Part shown: positions 24,893 to 33,655 of the stretch, piece after piece | How positions within the stretch are numbered: the stretch's first letter is position 1 | Layout of the letters: the number at the start of each line of letters is the position of its first letter | Assembly (NCBI GenBank): GCA_020638175.1 | Contig: JACKJA010000002.1 | Location: forward strand, 496,001-560,000 | Reading direction: 5' to 3' | Length of the DNA stretch: 64,000 nucleotides | Origin: Rhodospirillales bacterium | GTDB taxonomy: Bacteria; Pseudomonadota; Alphaproteobacteria; Micavibrionales; Micavibrionaceae | The notes under the pieces: generated by a model | Told to the model about the DNA's origin: nothing | What the model saw: only the letters and a program-made list of their open reading frames with translations | The model's database searches: none | Program-made: the position numbers and the translations under genes

Positions 24893-26536
24893 ATGACAAA
24901 AACCATGACGCAAAGACGCTCTGAACTGCTGATGCCTGCCGGGTCTTTAACGACCCTGAAAACGGCTGTGCTGTATGGCGCGGATGCCATTTATATGGGC
25001 ACGCCCGATATGTCTTTGCGCTCCAAGTCAAAAATGACGCTGGAGGAAGTTGTCGAGGGCATTGAGTTTGCTCATAGCCATGGTGTGCGGGTTTACCTGA
25101 CCCTTAACTTGTTTGCTCATAACAAGGATATCGCCCGCCTGCCCGAATATCTCGACACGATCCGTAGCGTTAAACCCGATGGGCTGATTGTTGCCGATCC
25201 CGGTGTATTCAGTTTCGTCCGGGAAAATGCCCCGGAAATTCCGCTGCATATCTCGACGCAGGCCAACGTGTGCTCTTTTCTGACGGTCGATTACTGGCAT
25301 AAACAAGGGGCGGAACTGGTGGTTCTCGCCCGCGAAGTGTCCTTTGCCGAACTCGAAGAAATCCGCGAAAAATGCCCGGATGTAAAGCTGGAGGCTTTCG
25401 TCCATGGCGCGATGTGTATGACCTATTCCGGGCGCTGCCTGCTTTCCAACTATATGGCCGAGCGCGGTGCAAATCAGGGTGCATGCGCCAATTCCTGCCG
25501 TTGGAACTACAAGGTTCATATCAAGCTCAAGGACGGCACGCTCAAAGAACTGGAGATCAACGACGACAATCTCGACATGTTCGAATTTTTCCTTGAGGAA
25601 GGCTACCGTCCCGGTGACTTCCTACCGATTGAGGAAGACGAACGCGGCTCGTATATCCTGAATGCCAAAGATTTATGTTTGATGCCGAAACTCGACGATT
25701 ACTTGCGCATTGGCGTCGACAGCCTGAAGGTTGAGGGACGGGGCCGCAGCCCGTATTACGTGGCTGTGAACGCCCGTGCCTATCGCCATGCGATTGACGA
25801 CTATTACGCCAACCCGGATGACTGGGACGCGCGTCCTTATATGCGAGAATTGGAAACGGTCGGTAACCGGGGATTTTCGCTGGCTTTCCACAATGGCCGC
25901 CTGACCAATTACGCGCATAATTATGAAGACACGCATTCGTTGGCTGAATGGGAATATGCCGGATCAATCTGCGAAGTCCGTGACGAGGCCTTTGTCATGG
26001 AAGTCAAAAACAAACTGGAAGCGGGTGACGTTCTGGAATTTGTTCCGCCGCGCAGCCGCGAAACGGTGCTCTTGCGTTTATATGAATTTACGCTCGAAAA
26101 CGGCAAAACGGTCGAAGCCGTCCATGCCGGGCAAAAACAAAAAATCGTAATTCCGTTTAGCGCTTTCGATCATGAAGATCCGGAAAAACTGCGCGCGGCT
26201 CTGCCGGAACTCACCATTATCCGTAAGGAAAAAGCTTTGAGCGCCGCCGAGTGGGCGCGTCTGAAACTCGACCGCACGGCCAACCGCCGCGAGCAGGATC
26301 AGGGATCGGAAAAGGCCTATGAAACCAACCGCAAAAACCTGAGCGTTGCTTTGGAAGAAAAACTGATGGACCGCTCGCCGCGATCCCCGCGGCTGGGCAC
26401 GGAAGGGTGCTGCGGCAAAGGCTGTAACGGCTGCGCGGTGTTCTGGTATGATCCCGAATACGCCAAGGCCCGTGAAGTTCTGGCCAAAAAGAAAATCGGC
26501 GAAATGTTCGACCGCGATATGCGCGCCGCCGAATAA
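24893..26536 (+). CDS. trhP: U32 family tRNA hydroxylation protein TrhP (YegQ-like)
   Basis: TrhP supports prephenate-dependent 5-hydroxylation of U34 in tRNA. The 547-residue protein has the U32 signature AFVHGAMCMTYSGRCLLSNYM and the Cys set (AMCMTYSGRC, GACANSC) expected to bind an iron–sulfur cluster. Its C-terminus (about 500-520) has an extra Cys-rich EGCCGKGCNGCAVFW motif. Much of the middle (about 300-460) matches the YegQ C-terminal domain. It follows the RsmB-like gene after 19 bases, so two RNA-modification genes are coupled. Confidence 0.88.
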   Translation: MTKTMTQRRSELLMPAGSLTTLKTAVLYGADAIYMGTPDMSLRSKSKMTLEEVVEGIEFAHSHGVRVYLTLNLFAHNKDIARLPEYLDTIRSVKPDGLIVADPGVFSFVRENAPEIPLHISTQANVCSFLTVDYWHKQGAELVVLAREVSFAELEEIREKCPDVKLEAFVHGAMCMTYSGRCLLSNYMAERGANQGACANSCRWNYKVHIKLKDGTLKELEINDDNLDMFEFFLEEGYRPGDFLPIEEDERGSYILNAKDLCLMPKLDDYLRIGVDSLKVEGRGRSPYYVAVNARAYRHAIDDYYANPDDWDARPYMRELETVGNRGFSLAFHNGRLTNYAHNYEDTHSLAEWEYAGSICEVRDEAFVMEVKNKLEAGDVLEFVPPRSRETVLLRLYEFTLENGKTVEAVHAGQKQKIVIPFSAFDHEDPEKLRAALPELTIIRKEKALSAAEWARLKLDRTANRREQDQGSEKAYETNRKNLSVALEEKLMDRSPRSPRLGTEGCCGKGCNGCAVFWYDPEYAKAREVLAKKKIGEMFDRDMRAAE

Positions 26537-26546
26537 TAACGACCTC

Positions 26547-28469
26547 TTATTTCTTCTTCTTTTTCTTGGGTTTGGGCTTGGATATGGCTTTATCTTGCCC
26601 TTCATCGTCCCCAAACAAGGCTTCTTCCACTGTCTCTTCGATCATTTCCAGTTTCGGATGAACCGCTGGCCCCTCGGCCACTTCTTTGGCCATTTCCTTG
26701 TCTTCTCTGGAACGGCGCAGGAAATGCACTTCAACGCCCATGCCGCGCATAATGACGTATTGCTGCAGGATCGAAAGCGCTTGCGAGAACGTCCAATAAA
26801 TAACCAGCCCGGCAGCAAATTTAGCCAAAACCAACGTCATGACGAACGGCATCAGGTTCATCATCATCGCCTGGGTTTTATCTTGCGGCGGCGGGTTCAT
26901 CTGGCGCTGCATTAACTGAACCATCAGCATCATGCAGGGCCATGCGCCAATCGCAGGTAGGAATTCAGGCGGCGTCCATGATAACAATCCAAACAGGTTC
27001 AAAACGTTTGTCGGGTCCTTGACCGACATATCGGCGATCCAGCCATAGAACGGCGCATGACGCATTTCTATCGAGATTTGCAGGACCTTGTACAAGGCAA
27101 AGAAAATCGGAATCTGGACCAGAATCGGGAAACACCCGGCCATCGGGTTGACCTTTTCCGTCTCATAAAGCTTGACCAGCTCTTCCTGCAGTTTTTGTCG
27201 GTCATCACCGAATTTTTCGCGCAATTCCTGCATCTTTGGAGAAATTTTCCGCAGTTTGGCAAAGGAACGGAAAGAGGTGTTGGCCAATGGGAAAACGGAA
27301 AGCCGTACGATGATGGTCAGGATAATAAGGGCAATCCCCATATTGTGCGTGAGCTGACCGAAGAAATGAAGGATATAGAAAAACGGCTTGGTCAGGAAAT
27401 AGTACATCCCGAAATCGAGAACCAGGTCAAAGTGCCGGATATCGAGTTCTTTTTCATAGCGGTCGAGAATCCCCAGAGACTTGGCGCCGACAAACAGCCG
27501 GTTGGTGCTTTCGGTGCTCTGGCCGGGTTCGATCGTGTGGGCGGCACCCATAGCATCGGTCTGGAATCGTTCCCGGCTATTCTCGCTACTGGCCGGGGCA
27601 TAGATGTAACGATATTTTGTTTCTTCGCCTTGTGCGGGGATCAGTCCGGCAAACCAGTAGCGCTCGGTAATACCAATCCAGCCATCCGTTGCTGTTTGCT
27701 CGGTAAGCGGGGTCTTTTTAATTTTCTTGTAGGACAGTTCGGTCAGTTCACCGCCGACATAGCCAATCGGCCCTTCATGAATGATATACATGCCAAAAAC
27801 ATTTTCCGGCAGTCCATGCTCGGCAATCAGGCTGAAAGGATACAATGTAACGGCCGCGCCCGATTTGTTGATAACGCGCTGTTTGACCGTCATCAAAAAC
27901 TGGTCGTCTATTTCCAGGGTTCGTTCAAACCGCAATCCCGCGCCATTTTCCCAATACAGGGTAATCGGGGTATCAGGACTCAGACCTTTGGCCAGATCGC
28001 CTTCGGCAACGCGCCAGCGAGAGGTCTTGTCAGGTGTTTTTACACTTTTGTCTGCGGCAACCCAGCCAAATTCAGCATATTTGGGGTAATTGCTGCCGGC
28101 GGGTGAAAACAGGACAACGTGGTCTTTCTTTTCCAATGTCCGGTAATAAGTCTGCAGGCTGATATCGTCGATTCGACCGCCCTGCAAAGATAGGGAACCG
28201 AATATGGCGCCGTTATCAATCGGTAAACGGGCGTGATTTTCGGCAAGGACTTCGGCCCGGTCACGGGGTGCCCCTTCCGTGATTGCCGCTGCTCCGTCAT
28301 TTTTGACGGTGACATCCTCGGCAGCTTGTTGCGCGGCGGCTTCCATGGCCTGCATGCGCGGCTGTAGAATAAAGTGGTCGAAAGAAAACCACAGGGCCAG
28401 AGAGGCGACAACAAACAAAATGAAATTGCGCCAGTCGTCCGGGTGCATCTGGTCCTGATTATTCATCAT
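26547..28469 (-). CDS. yidC: Membrane protein insertase YidC
   Basis: YidC inserts inner membrane proteins with or without SecYEG. The 640-residue protein has the N-terminal anchor (about 14-32), a large periplasmic beta-supersandwich domain (about 60-360), the Oxa1 core with its helices (about 370-580) and a Lys-rich tail ending PKPKKKKKK. The tail fits ribosome binding. The 3' end converges on trhP. yidD starts immediately upstream with a 4-base overlap, giving the classical rpmH–rnpA–yidD–yidC order. Confidence 0.97.
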   Translation of the reverse strand: MMNNQDQMHPDDWRNFILFVVASLALWFSFDHFILQPRMQAMEAAAQQAAEDVTVKNDGAAAITEGAPRDRAEVLAENHARLPIDNGAIFGSLSLQGGRIDDISLQTYYRTLEKKDHVVLFSPAGSNYPKYAEFGWVAADKSVKTPDKTSRWRVAEGDLAKGLSPDTPITLYWENGAGLRFERTLEIDDQFLMTVKQRVINKSGAAVTLYPFSLIAEHGLPENVFGMYIIHEGPIGYVGGELTELSYKKIKKTPLTEQTATDGWIGITERYWFAGLIPAQGEETKYRYIYAPASSENSRERFQTDAMGAAHTIEPGQSTESTNRLFVGAKSLGILDRYEKELDIRHFDLVLDFGMYYFLTKPFFYILHFFGQLTHNMGIALIILTIIVRLSVFPLANTSFRSFAKLRKISPKMQELREKFGDDRQKLQEELVKLYETEKVNPMAGCFPILVQIPIFFALYKVLQISIEMRHAPFYGWIADMSVKDPTNVLNLFGLLSWTPPEFLPAIGAWPCMMLMVQLMQRQMNPPPQDKTQAMMMNLMPFVMTLVLAKFAAGLVIYWTFSQALSILQQYVIMRGMGVEVHFLRRSREDKEMAKEVAEGPAVHPKLEMIEETVEEALFGDDEGQDKAISKPKPKKKKKK

Positions 28470-28786
28470 AAAGTCGATTCCTTGTTATCTGCTTTTTCGT
28501 GGCAGGGATGTGGATGTTGTTTGCGTTTATAGCCCAGCATATCCCCCCATGTAAACCGCTCAGGCACCGGATCGTGTCCATGGTACTTATTCCACGGGTT
28601 ACAGGCCAGAATACGGCGAATGCCCAGATATAATCCTTTGGCGGCGCCGTGCTTTTCCATGGCCTCTAGCATATAAGCCGAGCAAGTGGGATAAAACCGG
28701 CACTGGTTTCCTATCCACGGGGACAGGAAAAAGCGGTAAAGCCGGACGGGAATCTGGGCTATGCGGACAAAAAATTTATCAATCAT
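28466..28786 (-). CDS. yidD: Membrane protein insertion efficiency factor YidD
   Basis: The 106-residue protein shows the YidD core: RLYRFFLSPWIGNQCRFYPTCSAYM with three conserved cysteines, and GIRRILACNPWNKYHGHDPVP. It aids YidC-dependent insertion. The start at 28786 has AAAGGA 7 bases upstream and overlaps the rnpA stop (ATGA). A frame extension of six codons is rejected. A His/Cys-containing tail (KRKQHPHPCHEK) goes beyond the usual length. Confidence 0.95.
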   Translation of the reverse strand: MIDKFFVRIAQIPVRLYRFFLSPWIGNQCRFYPTCSAYMLEAMEKHGAAKGLYLGIRRILACNPWNKYHGHDPVPERFTWGDMLGYKRKQHPHPCHEKADNKESTL

Positions 28787-29166
28787 GGGGTATCCTTTCG
28801 GCATTCAAGCCGCTTCAGGCACCATTTCAGATCCTTGGCCATATCCTCATAAGTGTTCGTCTCTGTCTCAGCTCTGCCGATCAGGACGTAATCCTTACCC
28901 TCTGCGGCATGGCCGGGCAACACGTCAAAGGCCAGCGCGCGCAGGCGCCGCCGGATGCGGTTGCGCACGACGGCGCGTTTATTGACTTTCTTGGTGACGG
29001 TCAGGCCAAAGCGGGTTTCTCCGCTGTCATTGTCGGCAACCTGCAGGATCAGGCTCTTTGAAACCCATTTTTTGCAATTTTTCTGGACGTGCAAAAAATT
29101 AGACCGCTTTTGCAAGCGGCCCAATCGTTCAATTTGTTCTTTTAAAGCTTTCATGGCCGGGGCCAT
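28783..29166 (-). CDS. rnpA: Ribonuclease P protein component
   Basis: RnpA is the protein cofactor of RNase P, which matures tRNA 5' ends. The 127-residue protein has the family RNR motif (NKRAVVRNRIRRRLRAL) and the TRFGLTVTKKV strand. The start may be at 29166 or four codons later at 29154 (MKALKEQIERLGRLQKRSNF). Both lack a clear ribosome site, which is common for rnpA translated after rpmH. It begins 9 bases after the rpmH stop. Confidence 0.94.
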   Translation of the reverse strand: MAPAMKALKEQIERLGRLQKRSNFLHVQKNCKKWVSKSLILQVADNDSGETRFGLTVTKKVNKRAVVRNRIRRRLRALAFDVLPGHAAEGKDYVLIGRAETETNTYEDMAKDLKWCLKRLECRKDTP

Positions 29167-29175
29167 ACCGGCGCT

Positions 29176-29316
29176 TTAAGCGCTCAGGCGCTTCCGCCCT
29201 TTGGCACGGCGTGCAGACAGGATTGCGCGTCCATGACGGGTTGCCATACGGGCGCGGAAACCATGGCGGCGGGCGCGAACCAGACGGCTAGGCTGAAAAG
29301 TACGTTTTGTCGACAT
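29176..29316 (-). CDS. rpmH: 50S ribosomal protein L34
   Basis: The 46-residue, Arg-rich protein reads MSTKRTFQPSRLVRARRHGF at its N-terminus and ends GRKRLSA, a complete L34. GGAGG lies 9 bases before the ATG. It is first in the rpmH–rnpA–yidD–yidC operon, driven by a near-consensus promoter. dnaA is not adjacent within the window. Confidence 0.97.
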   Translation of the reverse strand: MSTKRTFQPSRLVRARRHGFRARMATRHGRAILSARRAKGRKRLSA

Positions 29317-29367
29317 GTCGTTGGTCCTCCGACCTTTTCAAATTCTTCGTTAATTCGGTAAGGGGGG

Positions 29368-29396
29368 TATATAATGGTTTCCGGTCGCGCTGTCAA
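29368..29396 (-). promoter_or_regulatory. Strong sigma-70 promoter for rpmH–rnpA–yidD–yidC
   Basis: On the minus strand a perfect TTGACA (29391-29396), a 17-base spacer and TATATA (29368-29373) lie about 50 bases before the rpmH start. This is the best promoter match in the window, as expected for a ribosomal protein gene. Confidence 0.8.
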
Positions 29397-29544
29397 TCTT
29401 TACGGCGCATTTTTCCGTTTTATGGCCGGATTGTTTTACAAAATATTCATATTTGCACGATAAACATGGGGATGGCCCTTGCTATCTGTTATGATAGCGG
29501 GTAAATTTTTTCGCTGTAGGTACTAAATACAAAATAGGTTTTTC

Positions 29545-30162
29545 ATGTACGACGACAACAACTGGAACCCCGTAACGGGCGAAGAACTCGAAGGTTTTCT
29601 GGCCCAGGTCAACCCGGTGGACGGTAAATACAAAACCTCTCCGCAAACACAGGTATCCTGGCGGCAATTACCGTTTTATGAGCGCGTGGTTCTGATCCGT
29701 CTGAAAGACCCGAGCTGGACGCCTCAAAAATTGACGTTGTACTATTTGACCCTTGACGGGAATCTGTTCCGTTTGAACGGAACATCCCCGCCGATCCATG
29801 AAGTAAACGCTCAGGCGCCGATCAAGATTACCGAGGAAAACGTCCTCGATTACCTGCGGTTTTTCTGTTATTTCGTGCGCGGGGAAGAAGGGCCGTTCCT
29901 GATCGCCGAAGATATTGATAACCCCGATCTGCCGAAAGACATGGATGATAAAACCCGTGCGGTAGTCGAAGGGTCTATCCGTCCCGCGACCTATGAAGGC
30001 AAAAACGAGCAGGGCTTCATGCTATGCGATGGTGTGGTGTTCTATTCCAACGCTCTGTTTATCGCCAATTTCGCGGTCCAGCCGGGCGGGATGATCGAAA
30101 TGCTTGATGACGAACCGATTGCCGCCGATCTGCCGGTGCGGGTCGACTCGCCGATCGCGTAG
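29545..30162 (+). CDS. Hypothetical protein
   Basis: I do not recognise this 205-residue soluble protein. It is acidic, with predicted beta-rich segments (LTLYYLTLDGNLFRLNG) and a FFCYFVRGEEGPFLIAED stretch. There is no signal peptide, no membrane helix and no catalytic signature. The ribosome site is a weak AGGT. It stands alone between the divergent rpmH operon and a beta-barrel gene that has its own promoter. The composition looks native to the genome, so a conserved but uncharacterised housekeeping gene is plausible. Confidence 0.7.
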   Translation: MYDDNNWNPVTGEELEGFLAQVNPVDGKYKTSPQTQVSWRQLPFYERVVLIRLKDPSWTPQKLTLYYLTLDGNLFRLNGTSPPIHEVNAQAPIKITEENVLDYLRFFCYFVRGEEGPFLIAEDIDNPDLPKDMDDKTRAVVEGSIRPATYEGKNEQGFMLCDGVVFYSNALFIANFAVQPGGMIEMLDDEPIAADLPVRVDSPIA

Positions 30163-30198
30163 GTTTCTTTAAAACGGTATTCTTGTGGCAACGGCCAC

Positions 30199-30227
30199 TT
30201 GCGCTCCCGATTCAGGTGGGGTAGAAT
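30199..30227 (+). promoter_or_regulatory. Predicted promoter for the beta-barrel gene
   Basis: TTGCGC (30199-30204), 17 bases, then TAGAAT (30222-30227), about 70 bases before the ATG at 30299. The -10 matches five of six consensus bases and the -35 is weak. Confidence 0.4.
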
Positions 30228-30298
30228 CAGCATGTCTATTCGGGGGATGCTGTCGTGCGCCTCTTTATCTTCTATCGTTTGGAATTGTCAAAGCGATC

Positions 30299-30943
30299 AT
30301 GAAAAAAGTCCTTTTTACATTATGTCTGGCAATCGCGCTGGTGATGGTGACCACGGCGGCTTATGCGCAGTCCAGCCGCTTGTATGTTGCCGGTTATATG
30401 GGGTTGAACCTGACGACCGAAACGGAATTTGATGAAAACACCACGCCGCGCAGCGGTGATTTCACATACGATAACAGCATGTCTTTTGCCGGGGCGTTGG
30501 GGTTGCGGTTGACGCAAAACTGGCGGCTTGAAGGTGAATTATCTTACCGCAAGGCCTCTATTGATACGGTGGATATCACTACCGGCGGGACGTTCCGCGG
30601 GGCCGGTGAAATTGGCACATGGCTGGCGCTGGCCAACCTTTATTACGATTTTGACATGGAATGGAAAAATCTTTCGCCTTACGTTACCGGCGGTGTGGGG
30701 TTTGCCATGCATAGCGGCGATATCGGCGGCGTGGGCGGCATGCCGAGCAGCACAGGCAATTCGTTCGGGCTGGCGTGGCAGGCTGGGGCCGGCTTGAAAT
30801 ATCGCGTGGACGATTCACTGGCAATTACCGGCGGATATCGCTATCTGGGTACGTCCAGTCTGGAAGTCGACAGCTATGATATCGACTACGGCGCCCACGA
30901 ACTGCGTCTGGGTCTGGAATATGATCTGCCGGTTATGTGGTAG
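30299..30943 (+). CDS. Outer membrane beta-barrel protein
   Basis: The 214-residue protein has a clear signal peptide (1-23, ending AAYAQ). It is followed by alternating beta strands of the OmpW/OmpA-like eight-stranded barrel type, with a terminal ELRLGLEYDLPVMW strand. Motifs such as AGALGLRLTQNWRLEGELSY and YVTGGVGFAMH are typical of the porin-like beta-barrel family (PF13505). It would sit in the outer membrane; whether it is a channel or a structural protein is unknown. The start at 30299 is chosen for the signal peptide. Confidence 0.85.
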   Translation: MKKVLFTLCLAIALVMVTTAAYAQSSRLYVAGYMGLNLTTETEFDENTTPRSGDFTYDNSMSFAGALGLRLTQNWRLEGELSYRKASIDTVDITTGGTFRGAGEIGTWLALANLYYDFDMEWKNLSPYVTGGVGFAMHSGDIGGVGGMPSSTGNSFGLAWQAGAGLKYRVDDSLAITGGYRYLGTSSLEVDSYDIDYGAHELRLGLEYDLPVMW

Positions 30944-30983
30944 AACGCGCGGTTAAGCGTTTCCTGAAATTATAATCCTGAAA

Positions 30984-31322
30984 TCAAAGCGCGTCATTGC
31001 CGGTTTCGCCGGTGCGAATGCGGATGGCTTTTTGCAGGTCATAGACAAAAACCTTGCCATCACCAATGCGGCCTGTGTTGGCCGACTCTATGATGGCGGC
31101 GACAACCTTATCGGCGAGTTTAGCCGGAACGGCAATCTCCAGTTTGATTTTCGGCAGGAAATTGGTTGCGTAATCGTTGCCCCGGAAACTTTCGGTCTGA
31201 CCTTTTTGACGGCCATATCCTTTGACTTCGGTAATGGTCATGCCCTCGACGCCGAGTTCGGTCAGCGCGGCGCGCACATCATCGAGCTTGAACGGTTTGA
31301 TAATCGCGGAAATCATTTTCAT
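30984..31322 (-). CDS. glnB: Nitrogen regulatory protein P-II
   Basis: PII proteins sense 2-oxoglutarate and ATP/ADP and control nitrogen assimilation. The 112-residue protein is full length, starting MKMISAIIKPFKLDDVRAAL. The T-loop GYGRQKGQTESFRGNDY keeps the uridylylated Tyr51, while the usual Tyr46 is Phe. The C-terminal GRIGDGKVFVYDL nucleotide loop is intact. No amtB or glnA is adjacent, so glnB versus glnK cannot be decided. It lies downstream of the orphan genes at 31.4-33.7 kb on the same strand, separated by 90 bases. Confidence 0.92.
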   Translation of the reverse strand: MKMISAIIKPFKLDDVRAALTELGVEGMTITEVKGYGRQKGQTESFRGNDYATNFLPKIKLEIAVPAKLADKVVAAIIESANTGRIGDGKVFVYDLQKAIRIRTGETGNDAL

Positions 31323-31412
31323 GGCGGGGACAATCCTTCGCAAAAAAACAGGTTAAATCCGCCGCCGACACTAGGGCGAATTCATGAGTTTGCCAAGCGT
31401 TTTTTGTAGGGT

Positions 31413-32561
31413 TTAGCTGAGTGTTGGCGTTATTTCGATCGAATTATCGGGTTTGATAATAACGTTGTCACCGGGTTTACGGGCATCTATGGCCGTTTTC
31501 AGTCGATCATCGAGGCCGGCGGCCAGATTAGCCCCGGTTCCTTGCGCCCGTGGATCGGTCCCGTTTTGCTGGGCGTTTAAGCCTAGCTTGTCAATCATGC
31601 CCATAAAGGGTGCCAACATTTTTTGTAGCTGGGGCATCATTTCCATCAAGGTATTCATAAGTCCCTGCAACATACCACCGAATTGAGAATTCGGCCCCCC
31701 GACAACGTCAATCATACTGTGCATCCCGCCCGCCAGCTGTGTGAACATACTCATGCTGGCAAAATCCCCGTTGGGATCGTTGCGAATTTCCCGGATGATG
31801 TTGCCGATCTGTTGCGGGTGTTCATCGATCAGCCGGTTAGTGGTCGTGAAAAATTTTTCATCGCCCATGGCCGCTTTATGCAAACCGTTCAAGAACTGAG
31901 AGGCTTCTTCCGGGTTGCTTCCTGATGTTCCAAGCGTATCGGCCAGCATATCGCGCAATTCTTCATGCTCACCCGCCTTTACAAGGAATTTATCAAAATC
32001 CGGGCGATCAATGACCTCATTCAGTTTTTTGAAGAATGTCGGGTCTTGAGCCTCCAGCTTTTGTAATTCTTTGATCTGTTCGGCAGGTGATAAGTTTTGT
32101 CCCCCCTGACCGAAAATATCCTCGAAGGCTTGCTTTAAAGGGGCATTGTTGGGGTCTTGTAGCTGTCCAATAAACTTTGTTAATTCAGGAGAAGGACCAG
32201 CTAATGCTGGACCTGCCGATGTCGGCACTGCTGCCACTGTCGGTGCCGGAGCTGAGACAGCTGGCGCTTCCGCTTTTTCCATAGCGGGTAATAATGCAGA
32301 TGGATCTCTAGAAATTCTTTTTAATAATTCTGGATCGGCGTTTATGGCCTCTCTTGCGTTGTTAAGAGCTTCATCTGGGTTGTCATTTAGGGCTGTGGTG
32401 ATTTTATTTTTTGTTTCGTCATCAAACCCGCCAGCGCCTGAAGGAAGAATAAAAGCCATGGTAATTTTGCCGACAGCATCCGGACCACCCGTCATTTTTC
32501 CTATATCAGAAGCAAAGCTTTTAAGTTTTTCCTGTGCGACGTCATTTAATTCTGTAGCCAT
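31413..32561 (-). CDS. Hypothetical protein with helical repeats, IcmB-linked
   Basis: I do not recognise this 382-residue protein. It contains no cysteine and lacks a signal peptide. Its parts are a helical N-domain (1-95), an Ala/Pro/Ser linker (about 96-125) and an acidic helical middle (about 126-265). The middle has two similar units, DPTFFKKLNEVID and DEKFFTTTNRLID. A Met-rich hydrophobic helix pair follows (about 290-325), then a beta-like tail. It begins 12 bases after the 126-residue orphan in a minus-strand block downstream of the IcmB-like ATPase. A secreted substrate or accessory protein of that system is a guess from context and composition only. Confidence 0.65.
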   Translation of the reverse strand: MATELNDVAQEKLKSFASDIGKMTGGPDAVGKITMAFILPSGAGGFDDETKNKITTALNDNPDEALNNAREAINADPELLKRISRDPSALLPAMEKAEAPAVSAPAPTVAAVPTSAGPALAGPSPELTKFIGQLQDPNNAPLKQAFEDIFGQGGQNLSPAEQIKELQKLEAQDPTFFKKLNEVIDRPDFDKFLVKAGEHEELRDMLADTLGTSGSNPEEASQFLNGLHKAAMGDEKFFTTTNRLIDEHPQQIGNIIREIRNDPNGDFASMSMFTQLAGGMHSMIDVVGGPNSQFGGMLQGLMNTLMEMMPQLQKMLAPFMGMIDKLGLNAQQNGTDPRAQGTGANLAAGLDDRLKTAIDARKPGDNVIIKPDNSIEITPTLS

Positions 32562-32573
32562 CGTTTTTACCCC

Positions 32574-32954
32574 CTAATGCCAGACTATGTCGCGGACCAG
32601 AAGCGGAACGAGTCCGAAATCAGCCATAGTGCCGGCCTTCATATGAGCCACGCATATCTGTTCAATGTCTTTCAAGTATTCGTCGATATGCTTTTCGACG
32701 TTCATCCCGATATTCTGAAGCTTCCCACCCTGCAGGATAAGGGTCAGGGTGCTTTCTTGCCGGTCATATTCGACCCATTGCAAAACACTGGGCAGAGGTT
32801 TGTCATGCAGCACCCAGGCTTGTCCTTGTTCGTTGACGACCAGATCAAAATGCATCTGTGTTACTAACGGCTTCAAAACCGGACTGTCCGCTACAGCGGC
32901 CGCGGGGATTTGCCCCTTTCCTTTGTGATGTTTTTGTACCGTTTTTTGCGTCAT
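32574..32954 (-). CDS. Hypothetical protein, IcmB-linked
   Basis: The 126-residue soluble protein is unrecognised. A basic N-terminus is followed by an alpha/beta core with a QAWVLHDKPLPSVLQWVEYD stretch and a C-terminal helix ending FGLVPLLVRDIVWH. There is no signal peptide. Its size and its place 12 bases before the 382-residue orphan would suit a small chaperone or adaptor, but nothing in the sequence proves that. About 150 bases separate it from the next upstream gene. Confidence 0.6.
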   Translation of the reverse strand: MTQKTVQKHHKGKGQIPAAAVADSPVLKPLVTQMHFDLVVNEQGQAWVLHDKPLPSVLQWVEYDRQESTLTLILQGGKLQNIGMNVEKHIDEYLKDIEQICVAHMKAGTMADFGLVPLLVRDIVWH

Positions 32955-33106
32955 AAGAAAGCCTGCCGTTTTATTGTCCTCACCTGTCCGGATTTAAATA
33001 TCCGGCATTTATGATAAATTCATTTCATTACACCATAGAGGTAAAATATTAAGAAAGTCTTTACGATCGGCTGAAATCAGAGACGAAACAGCGGTCTTCA
33101 GGAATG

Positions 33107-33655
33107 TTAGTTGGTTTTCAGGTCTTCAATATCTTCACCCGGCGGGCGCGGAACGGACAAGTCCATTTCATATTGCAAGATAGTCGGGACCGTTTCATTA
33201 AACGCCCATAATTTTTCCTGATCGACGTCGATTCGTCCGATTTTAACTTTGTCGAGCAGCAAGGTGATCTGGCCGGTATTTTCATCTTTTTGAAAAACGC
33301 ACCGGACCAAAGTCTGCTTGTATTCGCCAAAGGGGTCAAAATAGTTCAGGTAAATACGCACGGCCGGGCCGAACTGGTCATAGGAACTAACGCTCAAAGT
33401 GCTCGGATAGGCCAGCTGTGTTTCAACGAAGGTCTTGCATATCCCGTAATGAACACTTCCCCGCAGGGGTTGCATCCCCCACCATATAACCAAAATTAAA
33501 AGCGCACCCGCCCCGCCGGCAAGATACATCCACCCGGGTGTTTTCTTTTTTGTCTTTCCGGGTGTTTCGGTTTCTTCGTCAGAGGCAGGCACCTCTTTTT
33601 CAGGTTCGTCTGCCTTGGCAGCCTTATCACGCCGGACTTTGTCTTTATCGGTCAT
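33107..33655 (-). CDS. Hypothetical single-pass membrane protein, coupled to IcmB-like gene
   Basis: The 182-residue protein has a highly charged cytoplasmic N-terminus (about 1-40, Lys/Glu-rich). One membrane helix follows (about 42-61, WMYLAGGAGALLILVIWWGM), then a periplasmic domain of about 120 residues with two cysteines. The start overlaps the stop of the IcmB-like gene by 4 bases, implying translational coupling and a related function. The topology would suit an inner-membrane part of a secretion complex, but I find no match to a named Dot/Icm protein. Confidence 0.7.
   Translation of the reverse strand: MTDKDKVRRDKAAKADEPEKEVPASDEETETPGKTKKKTPGWMYLAGGAGALLILVIWWGMQPLRGSVHYGICKTFVETQLAYPSTLSVSSYDQFGPAVRIYLNYFDPFGEYKQTLVRCVFQKDENTGQITLLLDKVKIGRIDVDQEKLWAFNETVPTILQYEMDLSVPRPPGEDIEDLKTN

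Noticed and set aside
27057..28106. 349-codon open frame antisense to yidC
   Set aside because: It is a shadow of the conserved yidC reading frame.
30984..31322. Loss of the PII uridylylation tyrosine
   Set aside because: Counting residues shows Tyr51 is present (GNDY); only Tyr46 is Phe.
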